From: Niabella beijingensis
GTDB lineage: Bacteria > Bacteroidota > Bacteroidia > Chitinophagales > Chitinophagaceae
Direction: 5' to 3'
Length of the DNA stretch: 64,000 bases
Assembly (NCBI RefSeq): GCF_020034665.1
Contig: NZ_JAIQDI010000001.1
Span: forward strand, 3,100,001-3,164,000
Below the pieces are notes generated by a model. That model was not told the origin of the DNA. It searched no databases and worked only from the letters and a program-made list of their open reading frames with translations. The first letter of the stretch is position 1. Each line of letters opens with the position of its first letter. The position numbers were made by a program, and so were the translations under genes. Positions 36,396-45,374 of this stretch are shown here, one piece after another.

Positions 36396-37235
36396 TTATT
36401 TTTTCAGTATCGCCTTTACAGAATTCTTGTGGGAAAAGTGTTCCTTTTCCACCACTTCGCTTTTATGATATACCAGTGAGGCCGGGGGAACACTGAATGT
36501 GATCCAGGCATTGCCGCCGATAACACTGTCTTTTCCGATAACGGTATCTCCTCCCAATATGGTGGCGCCGGAATAGATGATCACGTTGTCTTCTACGGTC
36601 GGATGTCTTTTTTTATCTTTTTTGACCTTGGCGGAATTGAGCGCCCCGATGGTGACTCCCTGGTAGATCTTTACCTGCTCACCGATGACGGCGGTTTCGC
36701 CGATCACCACTCCCGTACCGTGGTCGATAAAAAAGGAAGAACCGATGGTCGCCCCGGGATGGATGTCGATACCGGTTTTGCTGTGCGCGTATTCCGTAAG
36801 GATGCGGGGTAATACACCGATGCCGAGCTTCCACAGCTGGTTGGAGATGCGGTATACAGCTATCGCGTAAAAGCCCGGATACGCATGGAGAACTTCTTCC
36901 TTATTCAGCGCAGCAGGATCATTGGCGAGGAAAAAGGAGGCATCCTTTTGAAGGGTTTCATAGATACCCGGGAGTTCTTTAAAGAATTTATCCGAAAGCG
37001 CCTGCGCTTTTGTACCATCGTTCACCACATCGTAAACAAGCGTCGTTAAATGACTTTTTAACGAATACCAGCCCTTTTCCAGGTCGGTCTCCTTCTGGTT
37101 CACCCCGGTTTGGGGTACAAAGAGAAAGCCGAAGATATCATCTACAAACTGGTGGCTCAGCGCTTTGTCCGGAATATTGCCGGTACGCTTTTTATTGTGC
37201 CGTTGTAAGAGACTTAAAAAATCTTTTTCGCTCAT
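36396..37235 (-). CDS. cysE: Serine O-acetyltransferase
   Basis: A 279-residue CysE/EpsC-type enzyme that acetylates serine to O-acetylserine, the carbon acceptor for sulfide in cysteine synthesis. The C-terminal half is a left-handed beta helix with hexapeptide repeats; IDIHPGATIGSSFFIDHGTG carries the catalytic Asp-His region and VVIGETAVIGEQVKIYQGVT follows. The N-terminal 120 residues are helical, as in long CysE forms. It lies between the sulfite reductase and the siroheme/TSUP fusion, the expected place in an assimilation operon. Confidence 0.93.
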   Translation of the reverse strand: MSEKDFLSLLQRHNKKRTGNIPDKALSHQFVDDIFGFLFVPQTGVNQKETDLEKGWYSLKSHLTTLVYDVVNDGTKAQALSDKFFKELPGIYETLQKDASFFLANDPAALNKEEVLHAYPGFYAIAVYRISNQLWKLGIGVLPRILTEYAHSKTGIDIHPGATIGSSFFIDHGTGVVIGETAVIGEQVKIYQGVTIGALNSAKVKKDKKRHPTVEDNVIIYSGATILGGDTVIGKDSVIGGNAWITFSVPPASLVYHKSEVVEKEHFSHKNSVKAILKK

Positions 37236-37256
37236 TGTGTTTATTTTGATGAGTAA

Positions 37257-37288
37257 ACCTGTATGATGTTAAAAACCTTACAGGTCTG
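37257..37288. repeat. Imperfect copy of the palindromic 3'-end repeat
   Basis: acctgta (37257-37263) and tacaggt (37279-37285) are inverted, and the right part aaaaaccttacaggtctg matches the right arm of the repeat at 9509-9543. It covers the last codons of the sulfite reductase gene, whose protein also ends Asp-Leu-stop. Confidence 0.7.
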
Positions 37289-38948
37289 GAGTGATCCATT
37301 TACGTTGTGAAAAATCGCCAAAGGTCTCGCCGGTATTCCGCTCTTTTACATAAACGTCAAACAGGCCGTCCAGTGTTTCCAGAATGCCTGTTTCGTCCAG
37401 GCTGTCTTTATATTTTGTATTCAACCGCGCACCAAGCCGATCACCGCCGATATGCAGGTTGTATTTTCCCATGGAAGTGCCGACAAAGCCGATCTCTGCA
37501 TTGGGAGAACGTCCGCAGCCGTTGGGGCAGCCGGTCATACGCACAATGATATCATCCTCCTGCAACTGGTGTTTCTGCAGCAGGGGTTCTATTTTGCTGA
37601 TGAGGGTGGGCAGGTAGCGCTGTGCCTCTGCCATTGCCAGCCCGCAGGTATTCAGGGCAACACAGGCCATGGAGTTCCTCCGCATGGAACTGGAGGTCTC
37701 CGTGCTTTTGATGATCTGGTGCTCTTCCAGTATCTGTTCGATGGTTGCTTTAGCTTCACCGGGAATATCACTTAGTATCAGGTTTTGATTGCAGGTGAAC
37801 CTGAAATTGGCTTTACCCGTTTCCGCAACTTTTAACAGGCCGCTTTTTAAAAGATAACCATTCTCATCCACCACACGGCCGTTTTCCACGAAGAGTGTAT
37901 AATACCATTTCCCTTCATGATTCTGCGACCAGCCATAGGCGTCCTTGCGGCTGGTAAAAGTATAAGGCCGTGCCGGTTCGAATTTAAACCCGCAGCGCTT
38001 TTCCACTTCCTCCCGGTACGTGTCCACACCCAGTTTGTCGATGGTATATTTCAGTCGCGATTGTTTGCGGTCACTGCGGTTCCCGAAATCGCGCTGTACC
38101 GTTATTACTTCATAAATAGCTTTTAAAGTCTGCTCTTTGGGTACATAGCCCAGCATGCTTCCCAGTCGTGCATAGGTTGCTGCATTACCATGTGTTGAAC
38201 CGAGACCTCCGCCGGCGGCAAAGTTGTAGCCTTTTAATACACCGTCTTCTATAATGGCAATCAACCCCAGGTCATTTATGAATACATCCACATCATTATT
38301 GGGGGGTATGGCAATGCCGATCTTGAATTTCCGGGGCAGGTAACGGTCCTGGTACAAAGGATCTTCTTCGGTGGTTTCCACTAATTTTTCCGCGTCCATC
38401 CACACTTCATAATAGCCACGTGTCTTGGGCAGGTGATGGGCACTGATTTCGCGGGCAAACTGGTAGATCTCTTCGTGCAGGGGCGACTCTTTGGGATGAG
38501 AAGCGCAGGTCACGTTCCGGTTCACATCGCCGCAGGCTGCAATGGAATCCAGGTGCATGGTGTTAAACGCACTGATAGTGGGCTTGGTATGCGATTTTAA
38601 AATGCCGTGCAACTGGATGGTTTGCCTGGTGGTGATCTTTATGGTACCGGTGGAGTAATTTCCTGCCACATGGTGCAGCCCGATCCATTGCTCCGGCGTC
38701 ATGAAGCCGCCCGGTAAACGTAAACGGATCATAAAGGAATAAAGCGGCTCCAGTTTCTTCCGGCTGCGCTCCTCACGGCGGTCCCTGTCGTCCTGCATGT
38801 ACATGCCATGGAATTTCACCAATGCCTGATCGTCCTCGCGGATGGCGCCGGTATGCGCATCCTTAAGACTTTCTTTCAACGTACCTCTCAGGCCCTGGCT
38901 GGCCATTTTTATTTTCTCGGTTCCTGATAAATTATTTTTCTCGCTCAT
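37278..38948 (-). CDS. cysI: Sulfite reductase hemoprotein, beta subunit
   Basis: A 556-residue siroheme enzyme that reduces sulfite to sulfide with six electrons. Cys429 and Cys435 (C-x5-C in CVALNTC) plus Cys474 and Cys478 (C-x3-C in TGCPNGCG) bind the [4Fe-4S] cluster bridged to siroheme. TTRQTIQLHGI is the siroheme-side N-terminal motif. The next gene upstream encodes the flavoprotein, so the NADPH-dependent CysJI complex is expected rather than a ferredoxin enzyme. The gene ends inside a palindromic repeat. Confidence 0.94.
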   Translation of the reverse strand: MSEKNNLSGTEKIKMASQGLRGTLKESLKDAHTGAIREDDQALVKFHGMYMQDDRDRREERSRKKLEPLYSFMIRLRLPGGFMTPEQWIGLHHVAGNYSTGTIKITTRQTIQLHGILKSHTKPTISAFNTMHLDSIAACGDVNRNVTCASHPKESPLHEEIYQFAREISAHHLPKTRGYYEVWMDAEKLVETTEEDPLYQDRYLPRKFKIGIAIPPNNDVDVFINDLGLIAIIEDGVLKGYNFAAGGGLGSTHGNAATYARLGSMLGYVPKEQTLKAIYEVITVQRDFGNRSDRKQSRLKYTIDKLGVDTYREEVEKRCGFKFEPARPYTFTSRKDAYGWSQNHEGKWYYTLFVENGRVVDENGYLLKSGLLKVAETGKANFRFTCNQNLILSDIPGEAKATIEQILEEHQIIKSTETSSSMRRNSMACVALNTCGLAMAEAQRYLPTLISKIEPLLQKHQLQEDDIIVRMTGCPNGCGRSPNAEIGFVGTSMGKYNLHIGGDRLGARLNTKYKDSLDETGILETLDGLFDVYVKERNTGETFGDFSQRKWITPDL

Positions 38949-39016
38949 ATTGTCGTTTCAAGTTTCATGTTTGAAGTTTCAGGTTCGGTTATGAACCATG
39001 ATCCATTTGCCGTTGA

Positions 39017-40714
39017 TTAATATACATCCTTTGAATACCGGCCTTCTTCTTCCAGCTGAACGAGGTAGTTCCGGGCTTCTTCTTCTGATTTTCCTTTTGC
39101 CCTGAAGAGCTCCACAAACGTGTCTTCCACATCCCGGCACATAGGATCCTTGGCCCCGCAGATGTAAAGGTAAGCCCCGTTGTTCAGCCACTCCAGCAAT
39201 ATATCTCCTTTTTCCTTCACACGGTGCTGTACATAGATCTTTTGATCCGTGTCTCTGGAAAATGCCAGGTCCAGGTTGCTGAGCACACCGGTTTCCAGGT
39301 GGCTCTGGATCTCCGTCTGATAAAGAAAATCAGTTACAAAATGCTGCTCTCCGAAAAACAGCCAGTTCTTGCCGCTGGCGCCGGTCGCATCCCGCTCTGC
39401 AAGAAAAGAGCGGAAAGGGGCCACTCCGGTTCCCGGGCCGATCATGATCACATCCTTATCTTCTTCCGGGAGCTTAAAATGTTTGGCCTTCTGGATGAAA
39501 AATTCAATTTCATGCCCTTCGTCCAGGTCGGAAAGAAACTCGCTGCAAAGGCCGTAGCGCTCTTCGTCCTCTACCGTGAACTGGTTTTTGGAAACCGTTA
39601 TATGGATCTCATTTTCTCCGTGGGCGTTGGGCGATGAGGAAATGGAATACAGACGGGGCGACTGGGCGGTTAAGATCCGGATCACTTCCTCAAATTGTGC
39701 TGTATCCTTTACGGGATAAATGCGCAGCAGGTCATAGAGACTCATACGGGTATCGGGGATCTCCTGTTTTGTAAGCGCTGCGAATTTTTTTACGGTCGAT
39801 TTCAGCAGGTAACAGATGTTCAGGTGCTGGCTCAGCAGGTCCCGTACATTTGCCGTTATCTTTTCCGTCTGGATCTCTTTCTCAGGATCGATGCCGGTGA
39901 TGCCGATGATCTTATTGATCATATCCTGTTTGTTGGAAGGCACGATGCCCAGTGCGTCGCCGGGTTGATAGTCGATGGATTCCTCCGTGGTGATCTCGAT
40001 GTGGAAGGTCTGTTTATTGGAGCCTCTGTCGTTGAGATTGATGTTGGTAATGACCTTACCGTTATAGTATTTTTTGCCGGAGGGTTTTGACTCCGCTGCC
40101 GCAGGCACAGCCGACGGACCGGGAGCTGTGGATTGCAGTGCTGCCACTACATTATCCAGCCATTGCAGCGCATCCTCTTCATATTCCACATCGCATTTCT
40201 TAAGGGGTAATACCCGGTGCGCTCCCAGGGCTTCCAGCCGGGCATCCACGTCTTCGCCTGTTTTACAGAACTCGGGGTAGGAGCTGTCTCCAAGTGCCAG
40301 TACCCCGAATTTGAGTTTGCTGAGGTTGAGCTGGTTCTCGTGGATATGATCATAGAATCTTTTGGCCAGCATCGGGGGTTCGCCCTCTCCCTGGGTGGAG
40401 ATGACCACAAAAAAATACTCTTCCTTCGGAAGATCGGTGAAACGGTATTGGTCCAGTCCGGTCAGTTTTACCGTGATGCCTTTCTTTTTGGCGGTGCCGG
40501 CCAGTTGGGTGGCCAGTTTTTTTGCGTTACCGGTTTCTGTACCATAAACCAGCGATATCTTTTTGACAGCTGCCGGTATTGCAGCTGCTGTTTCCTGCCC
40601 GCCCGCGAGCCCCTGCGCCAGACCGGCGAAATAACCGCTGGCCCAAAGCAATTCATCTCTGGAAAGTGAAGGAGTGAGACTTTTGATCGCGCCCAATTTT
40701 GCGTCAGATAGCAT
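39017..40714 (-). CDS. cysJ: Sulfite reductase flavoprotein, alpha subunit
   Basis: A 565-residue diflavin reductase. The flavodoxin-like FMN domain (about residues 52-200) has YGTETGNAKKLA and STQGEGEPP; the FAD part carries RLYSISSS, and the NADPH part has GPGTGVAPFRSFL. It passes electrons from NADPH through FAD and FMN to the CysI hemoprotein. The N-terminal 50 residues (helix plus linker) match the E. coli CysJ layout. It overlaps the cobA gene by 11 bases and precedes cysI by 68 bases. Confidence 0.95.
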   Translation of the reverse strand: MLSDAKLGAIKSLTPSLSRDELLWASGYFAGLAQGLAGGQETAAAIPAAVKKISLVYGTETGNAKKLATQLAGTAKKKGITVKLTGLDQYRFTDLPKEEYFFVVISTQGEGEPPMLAKRFYDHIHENQLNLSKLKFGVLALGDSSYPEFCKTGEDVDARLEALGAHRVLPLKKCDVEYEEDALQWLDNVVAALQSTAPGPSAVPAAAESKPSGKKYYNGKVITNINLNDRGSNKQTFHIEITTEESIDYQPGDALGIVPSNKQDMINKIIGITGIDPEKEIQTEKITANVRDLLSQHLNICYLLKSTVKKFAALTKQEIPDTRMSLYDLLRIYPVKDTAQFEEVIRILTAQSPRLYSISSSPNAHGENEIHITVSKNQFTVEDEERYGLCSEFLSDLDEGHEIEFFIQKAKHFKLPEEDKDVIMIGPGTGVAPFRSFLAERDATGASGKNWLFFGEQHFVTDFLYQTEIQSHLETGVLSNLDLAFSRDTDQKIYVQHRVKEKGDILLEWLNNGAYLYICGAKDPMCRDVEDTFVELFRAKGKSEEEARNYLVQLEEEGRYSKDVY

Positions 40715-41579
40715 GTTTTAAGTTATTTTGTTGATGAACATTTATCATTTCTTCCGTTACCGGTTTAAAATAAGACTGGTGGCTGTTGCTGTTCTCGAGC
40801 CAGCGGAACTGCTGGTGCAGTGCTACCACCCTGCCCACGACCACCAGGCTGGGGGAGGCCAGTGTTTTGCCCTTCAGCGTGGTTCCGTAATCATACAGGC
40901 TACAGGTATGTACCTGCTGAAAACAGGTTGTTGCCTGCTCCACTACCGCCAGTTGTTTTTCCGGGGCAATATGGAACTGTGTTAATTTCTGAACCACCTG
41001 ATCCAGGGTTCCGGACGACATATAGAATACCAGCGTGTCCTCAGTGGCGGCCAGTTCCTGCCAGTAAGCATCCGCTACCACATCGGACTTATAGTAAGTA
41101 AGAAAACGCACTGCGGTAGCATAACCTCTTGCGGTAAGCGGCATGCCGGAATAGGCCGCTGCACCCAGCGCTGCGGTTACACCGGGAATGATCTCATAAG
41201 AAATGCCATGCCGGGTAAGGGTCTCCAGCTCATCCAGGATGTTGGAAAAAATAGAAGCATCCCCGCCTTTCAGTCGTACCACCAGCTTGCCCTGCAATGC
41301 ATAATGTACCAGCAGTTCATTGATGGTAGCCTGGGGTACCGATCTTTTCTTGCTGCATTCCTTTCCCACATATACGATCTCGGTTGCAGGTGCTACATAA
41401 CGGTGCAGCAGTACTTCGCTTACAAGACGGTCTGTGAGTACCACGTCAGCGCGCCGTAACGCATCTGCTGCCTTTACCGTGATCAGGTCCGGATCCCCCG
41501 GTCCGGCGCCGGCGAGGATCACCTTGCCCCTGCCGTTCTGTGGCTGGTTTTTTACGGGTGATGTATGTTGAAGAAGCAT
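40704..41579 (-). CDS. cobA: Uroporphyrinogen-III C-methyltransferase
   Basis: A 291-residue SAM-dependent enzyme (SUMT) that turns uroporphyrinogen III into precorrin-2, the first step to siroheme. GAGPGDPDLITVKAADALRRA is seen at the N-terminus, VVRLKGGDASIF in the middle and PGVTAALGAAAYSGMPLT after it, all family signatures. The extra C-terminal 35 residues are linker-like. Together with the CysG-N domain at 34799 it gives a complete siroheme path. Site C lies about 16 bases upstream, so this gene probably heads the operon to 34799. Confidence 0.93.
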   Translation of the reverse strand: MLLQHTSPVKNQPQNGRGKVILAGAGPGDPDLITVKAADALRRADVVLTDRLVSEVLLHRYVAPATEIVYVGKECSKKRSVPQATINELLVHYALQGKLVVRLKGGDASIFSNILDELETLTRHGISYEIIPGVTAALGAAAYSGMPLTARGYATAVRFLTYYKSDVVADAYWQELAATEDTLVFYMSSGTLDQVVQKLTQFHIAPEKQLAVVEQATTCFQQVHTCSLYDYGTTLKGKTLASPSLVVVGRVVALHQQFRWLENSNSHQSYFKPVTEEMINVHQQNNLKHAI

Positions 41580-41594
41580 TTGCTGTTTTTCTAT

Positions 41595-41611
41595 TCTACT
41601 TAAAAAGTAGA
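41595..41611. promoter_or_regulatory. Palindromic operator, site C (cobA operon)
   Basis: TCTAC (41595-41599), seven bases, GTAGA (41607-41611), directly before the cobA start at 41579. On the coding strand the spacer and left arm read TACTTTTT, which may overlap a -7 element and suit repression. Confidence 0.7.
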
Positions 41612-41663
41612 CTTAATGATTAATAAAATAACGATGCCGCGGTGTTACCGTGCACCGTTTGAA

Positions 41664-42905
41664 TCAGTTCAGCAGCACCGCTGCCACTGTGCTGTTGCTG
41701 GTCTCGTCGATCAGTATTGCGTTGCCGTAATCACTGAGCGTCGCAAAATCATCGTATACCAGCGGAGCCGCCGTTTTTATGGTGGCGTGCACCACCTCAT
41801 TCAGTTTTACACCGTCTTCAGCGGGAATGCGTTCCAGTGTGTTTACATCCAGCTTATAGGCCACGTCCCGTACAACGGTCTTGATCAGCCGGCCTTTGTG
41901 CTGAAGAAAATATTTGTTGCCCCGGATCAGTGGTTTGTTATCGAGCCAGCAGAGCACTACTTCGATTTCGTTGGCCACCTTGGGCAGATTGTCCACGCGG
42001 GCAAATGTATCGCCGCGGCTGATATCGATATCATCCGCAATATGCAATACTGCTGCCTGCGGTGCAAAAGCTTCGCTTACTTCCTGGCCGCCCACTTCAA
42101 TTTTTGTGATGGTGGATTCCAGGCCGGCAGGAAGGATCTTTATTTTATCACCTACTTTATAAACCCCGCTGATGATCTCGCCGGCATAGCCGCGGTAATC
42201 GTGCAGCTCGGCTGTTTGCGGACGGATCACGTATTGTACCTGGAAACGGGGATCGGTATGATTGATATCGGATGCTACTTCAACCTCTTCCAGGAATTCC
42301 AGCAGCGACGGGCCGGTATACCAGGGCATATTGGCGGAATGATCCACGATATTATCACCCAGCAACGCTGAAATGGGAACGTAGGTCACGTTCTGAAGAT
42401 TCAGCTGGGCGGCCACTTTTTCATAATCCGCTTTAATTTCGTTGAACCGCTGTTCGGCAAAATCTGCCAGATCCATTTTATTGATCGCTACCACCACATG
42501 TGGTATTTTGAGCAGGGACGCAATGATGGAATGCCTTCTTGTTTGTTCGATAACGCCGGCACGTGCGTCGATCAGGATAATGATCAGACTGGAATTGGAA
42601 GCGCCCGTGATCATATTGCGTGTATACTGTACGTGCCCCGGGGCATCCGCAATGATGAATTTTCTTTTTGGTGTAGAGAAATAACGATAGGCGACATCGA
42701 TCGTGATGCCTTGTTCCCTTTCAGCCCTTAAACCATCGGTAAGCAATGCCAGGTCGATACCATCGGCATTTTTATTCTTTGATTGTTTTTCCAGCGCTTC
42801 CAGCTGGTCTACAAGAATACTTTTGCTGTCGTATAAAAGTCTTCCGATCAATGTGCTTTTGCCATCGTCCACACTGCCGGCGGTTATGAAACGTAATATA
42901 TCCAT
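41664..42905 (-). CDS. cysN: Sulfate adenylyltransferase subunit 1 (GTPase)
   Basis: A 413-residue GTPase that drives ATP sulfurylase. GSVDDGKSTLIGRLLYD (residues 10-26) is the P-loop, DAPGHVQYTRNM is G3, and NKMDL is G4; EF-Tu-like domains follow. It forms a complex with CysD to make adenosine phosphosulfate from sulfate. Length matches short CysN forms without a fused CysC APS kinase. The cysD gene lies 29 bases upstream, with a low-complexity spacer between. Confidence 0.95.
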   Translation of the reverse strand: MDILRFITAGSVDDGKSTLIGRLLYDSKSILVDQLEALEKQSKNKNADGIDLALLTDGLRAEREQGITIDVAYRYFSTPKRKFIIADAPGHVQYTRNMITGASNSSLIIILIDARAGVIEQTRRHSIIASLLKIPHVVVAINKMDLADFAEQRFNEIKADYEKVAAQLNLQNVTYVPISALLGDNIVDHSANMPWYTGPSLLEFLEEVEVASDINHTDPRFQVQYVIRPQTAELHDYRGYAGEIISGVYKVGDKIKILPAGLESTITKIEVGGQEVSEAFAPQAAVLHIADDIDISRGDTFARVDNLPKVANEIEVVLCWLDNKPLIRGNKYFLQHKGRLIKTVVRDVAYKLDVNTLERIPAEDGVKLNEVVHATIKTAAPLVYDDFATLSDYGNAILIDETSNSTVAAVLLN

Positions 42906-42934
42906 TTGGAAATTTAGAATTTAGAATTTAAAAT
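42906..42934. repeat. Short low-complexity spacer between cysN and cysD
   Basis: The spacer is built from repeated tttagaat words (aaatttagaatttagaattt type), the same phrase family as in the spacer before uppS. Nothing else is visible. Confidence 0.5.
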
Positions 42935-43843
42935 TTAGAAGTACCCACCCTTCTTCCGGTCTTCCATTGCGGCTTCCGTTACCTTGTCATCGATCCGGGT
43001 TTCTCCTCTTTCAGAGATACGGGTAGCCATGATCTCATTAACCACCTCGTCCAGTGTTGTGGCGCTGGATTCTACCGCCGCCGTACAGGTCATATCACCA
43101 ACGGTGCGGTAACGTACTTTTTTGGTAGCGATCACATCCGTCTCATCAATGGTGATATAGTCTGAAACAGCGATCAGCTGGCCTTCGTGCTCGATCACTT
43201 CACGTTCGTGGGCAAAATAAATGGAAGGAAGCGGGATCGCTTCTTTTTTGATATAGTTCCATACATCCAGCTCGGTCCAGTTGCTGATCGGGAACACCCG
43301 TACATTCTCGCCTTTGTGGATACGGCCGTTGTAGATGTTCCAGAGTTCCGGGCGCTGCAGCTTGGGTTCCCACTGACCAAACTCATCTCTTACAGAAAAG
43401 ATGCGCTCTTTGGCGCGGGCCTTTTCCTCATCGCGGCGTGCGCCGCCGATGCAGGCATCAAACTTAAACTCTTCGATGGTATCCAGCAGGGTGTGGATCT
43501 GCAGCCAGTTGCGGCTGGCAAATTTGCCCTTGGGTTCGGTAAGATGTTTTTGTTTAATGGTATCTTCCACTTTGCGTACGATCAGCTCCGCACCTACTTC
43601 TTTTGCCAGTGCATCCCGGTAGGCCAGTGCCTCCGGGAAGTTGTGCCCGGTATCGATATGTACCAGGGGAAACGGAATTTTACCGGGTGCAAAGGCCTTT
43701 TTTGCCAGTTGCACCAGGGTAATGGAATCTTTACCGCCGCTGAAAAGCAGTGCCGGTTTTTCAAATTGTGCTGCTACTTCCCTGAAAATATAAATACTTT
43801 CGGCCTCGAGCTGCTCAAGGTAGTCTAATGTATACTCACCCAT
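42935..43843 (-). CDS. cysD: Sulfate adenylyltransferase subunit 2
   Basis: A 302-residue catalytic subunit of ATP sulfurylase. The PP-loop SGGKDSI (residues 35-41) binds ATP, and the LVHIDTGHNFPEALAYRD and GGARRDEEKARAKERIFS segments are characteristic. It makes APS plus pyrophosphate from sulfate and ATP, coupled to CysN GTP hydrolysis. It lies between cysH (91 bases upstream) and cysN (29 bases downstream), all on the minus strand. Confidence 0.96.
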   Translation of the reverse strand: MGEYTLDYLEQLEAESIYIFREVAAQFEKPALLFSGGKDSITLVQLAKKAFAPGKIPFPLVHIDTGHNFPEALAYRDALAKEVGAELIVRKVEDTIKQKHLTEPKGKFASRNWLQIHTLLDTIEEFKFDACIGGARRDEEKARAKERIFSVRDEFGQWEPKLQRPELWNIYNGRIHKGENVRVFPISNWTELDVWNYIKKEAIPLPSIYFAHEREVIEHEGQLIAVSDYITIDETDVIATKKVRYRTVGDMTCTAAVESSATTLDEVVNEIMATRISERGETRIDDKVTEAAMEDRKKGGYF

Positions 43844-43934
43844 ACGTTCTTTTTATACAGATCCGCCTGTGCGGATTTTTTTAACAATGTCAATGTGGTT
43901 TTTCAGGTCAGGTCTTATACAGATCAATACTTTT

Positions 43935-44630
43935 TTACTCGTGGACATGGAGTCCACATTCTTTGTGGGAAACTTCCCACCACCACCTGCCGGCCCTGGG
44001 GTCTTCACCAGGCTCAATAGCCCGGGTACAGGGGGCGCAGCCAATGCTGACAAATCCTTTGTCGTGCAGCGGATTATAAGGAATGTTCTTTTCCCGGATG
44101 TATCCGATCATCTCATCATAGCTCCACCGGATCAGGGGATTGAATTTATACAGTTTCCGGTCTTCATCCCATTCAATCATTTTCATGTCTTTCCGGTTGT
44201 CCGACTGTTCACTGCGTAAACCGGTAATCCATACTTTGGCACCTTTCAGCGCGCGGTTCAGGGGTTTTACCTTTCTGATAAAGCAGCATTCCTTGCGGTT
44301 TTCAACGGATTCATAAAAACCGTTCACCCCTTTTTCTTTTACATAAGCCGCGACATCCGGAGCTTCCGGAAAGTAAACGTCGATGTTTATTTTATAGCGG
44401 GCATTGGTTTTTTCCAACAGGTCGTAATGTTCGTAAAACAGGCGTCCGGTATCCAATGTAAAAATCCTTACAGGAAGCTTGTTGGCGGCAATCATTTCCG
44501 TCAGCACCTGGTCTTCCTGCCCCAGGGATGTGGAGAATACCGTCTCTTCCGGGAACCGGGCTGTTACCAGTCTTAACGCATCTGCCGTTGAGGCATTTTC
44601 TATTTCCTGTATCTGTTCTTCTGTAAACAT
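43935..44630 (-). CDS. cysH: Adenylylsulfate (APS) reductase, Fe-S type
   Basis: A 231-residue PAPS/APS reductase-family enzyme producing sulfite. It has the four Fe-S cysteines of the APS-type enzymes: Cys115-Cys116 in KECCFIRK and Cys198-x2-Cys201 in GCAPCTRA, plus the catalytic Cys225 in ECGLH. The N-terminal STSLGQEDQVL is the PP-loop-like segment. Because the cluster cysteines are present and no CysC APS kinase is in the window, it should reduce APS directly rather than PAPS. It precedes cysD and follows the peroxiredoxin gene. Confidence 0.93.
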   Translation of the reverse strand: MFTEEQIQEIENASTADALRLVTARFPEETVFSTSLGQEDQVLTEMIAANKLPVRIFTLDTGRLFYEHYDLLEKTNARYKINIDVYFPEAPDVAAYVKEKGVNGFYESVENRKECCFIRKVKPLNRALKGAKVWITGLRSEQSDNRKDMKMIEWDEDRKLYKFNPLIRWSYDEMIGYIREKNIPYNPLHDKGFVSIGCAPCTRAIEPGEDPRAGRWWWEVSHKECGLHVHE

Positions 44631-44649
44631 CTTTAGTTCATGGTTAATG

Positions 44650-44689
44650 GTTCATAGTTCATGGCCGTCTATAACCATGAACTATGAAC
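44650..44689. repeat. Large inverted repeat between peroxiredoxin and cysH
   Basis: gttcatagttcatgg (44650-44664) and ccatgaactatgaac (44675-44689) form a perfect 15-base stem with a 10-base loop. It fills the 66-base gap between the two genes and is made from the same gttcatgg/aactatga words as other spacers. A transcript crossing it would fold strongly, which could damp expression of the downstream cysH-cysD-cysN genes. Confidence 0.75.
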
Positions 44690-44696
44690 TATAAAC

Positions 44697-45332
44697 TTAT
44701 ATATTCGGCTGAGGCGTATACCGCAAATAAGGTTTTACCTCTTTAACACCTTTCGGGAATTTTTTGATGGCATCTTCTGTGCTGATGGAAGGCACTACAA
44801 TTACATCCTCACCATGTTTCCAGTCTGCCGGGGTAGCCACGCTGTGATTAGCGGTCAGCTGTAATGAATCGATCACACGCAGTACTTCCTGGAAGTTTCT
44901 TCCGGTGGAAGCGGGGTAGGTAATGATCAGTTTTACTTTTTTGTCGGGCCCAATGATGAACAGGGAACGCACCGTTGCTTTTTCAGAAGCATTGGGATGG
45001 ATCATATCATAAAGGGTTGCGATATTTTTATCAGGATCTGCCAGGATGGGGAAATCCACCGAGCAATTCTGTGTTTCATTGATGTCGCTTTTCCAACCTA
45101 CGTGAGAATCCAGGGGATCCACACTCACCGCCAGTGCTTTTACACCACGTTTTTCAAATTCACCTTTTAACAAAGCGGTTTTTCCCAGCTCTGTGGTACA
45201 AACGGGTGTATAATCGGCCGGGTGTGAAAACAGAACGCCCCAGGAATTGCCCAGGTATTCATGAAATTTGATTTCTCCTTCAGTAGACTGCGCGGTAAAA
45301 TCCGGGGCAGTATCTCCTAATCTTAAAGACAT
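44697..45332 (-). CDS. 1-Cys peroxiredoxin (Prx6 type)
   Basis: A 211-residue thiol peroxidase that reduces hydrogen peroxide and organic peroxides. HPADYTPVCTTELG carries the peroxidatic Cys, and the long C-terminal half with EVLRVIDSLQLTANH and DWKHGEDVIVVP is the Prx6 arrangement. Only one other Cys (QNCSVDF) is seen, so a 1-Cys mechanism is likely. It heads the row before cysH, cysD and cysN, with operator site D upstream, which links it to the sulfur regulon. Confidence 0.93.
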   Translation of the reverse strand: MSLRLGDTAPDFTAQSTEGEIKFHEYLGNSWGVLFSHPADYTPVCTTELGKTALLKGEFEKRGVKALAVSVDPLDSHVGWKSDINETQNCSVDFPILADPDKNIATLYDMIHPNASEKATVRSLFIIGPDKKVKLIITYPASTGRNFQEVLRVIDSLQLTANHSVATPADWKHGEDVIVVPSISTEDAIKKFPKGVKEVKPYLRYTPQPNI

Positions 45333-45374
45333 AATTTAAACAGTTTTTAGTGACAAAATTGCTATTCCAATAAA

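Noticed and set aside
43853..44053. Minus-strand frame of 66 codons between cysD and cysH
   Set aside because: It mostly lies inside the cysH 3' end in another frame and has a Pro/Gly-rich, non-protein-like sequence.
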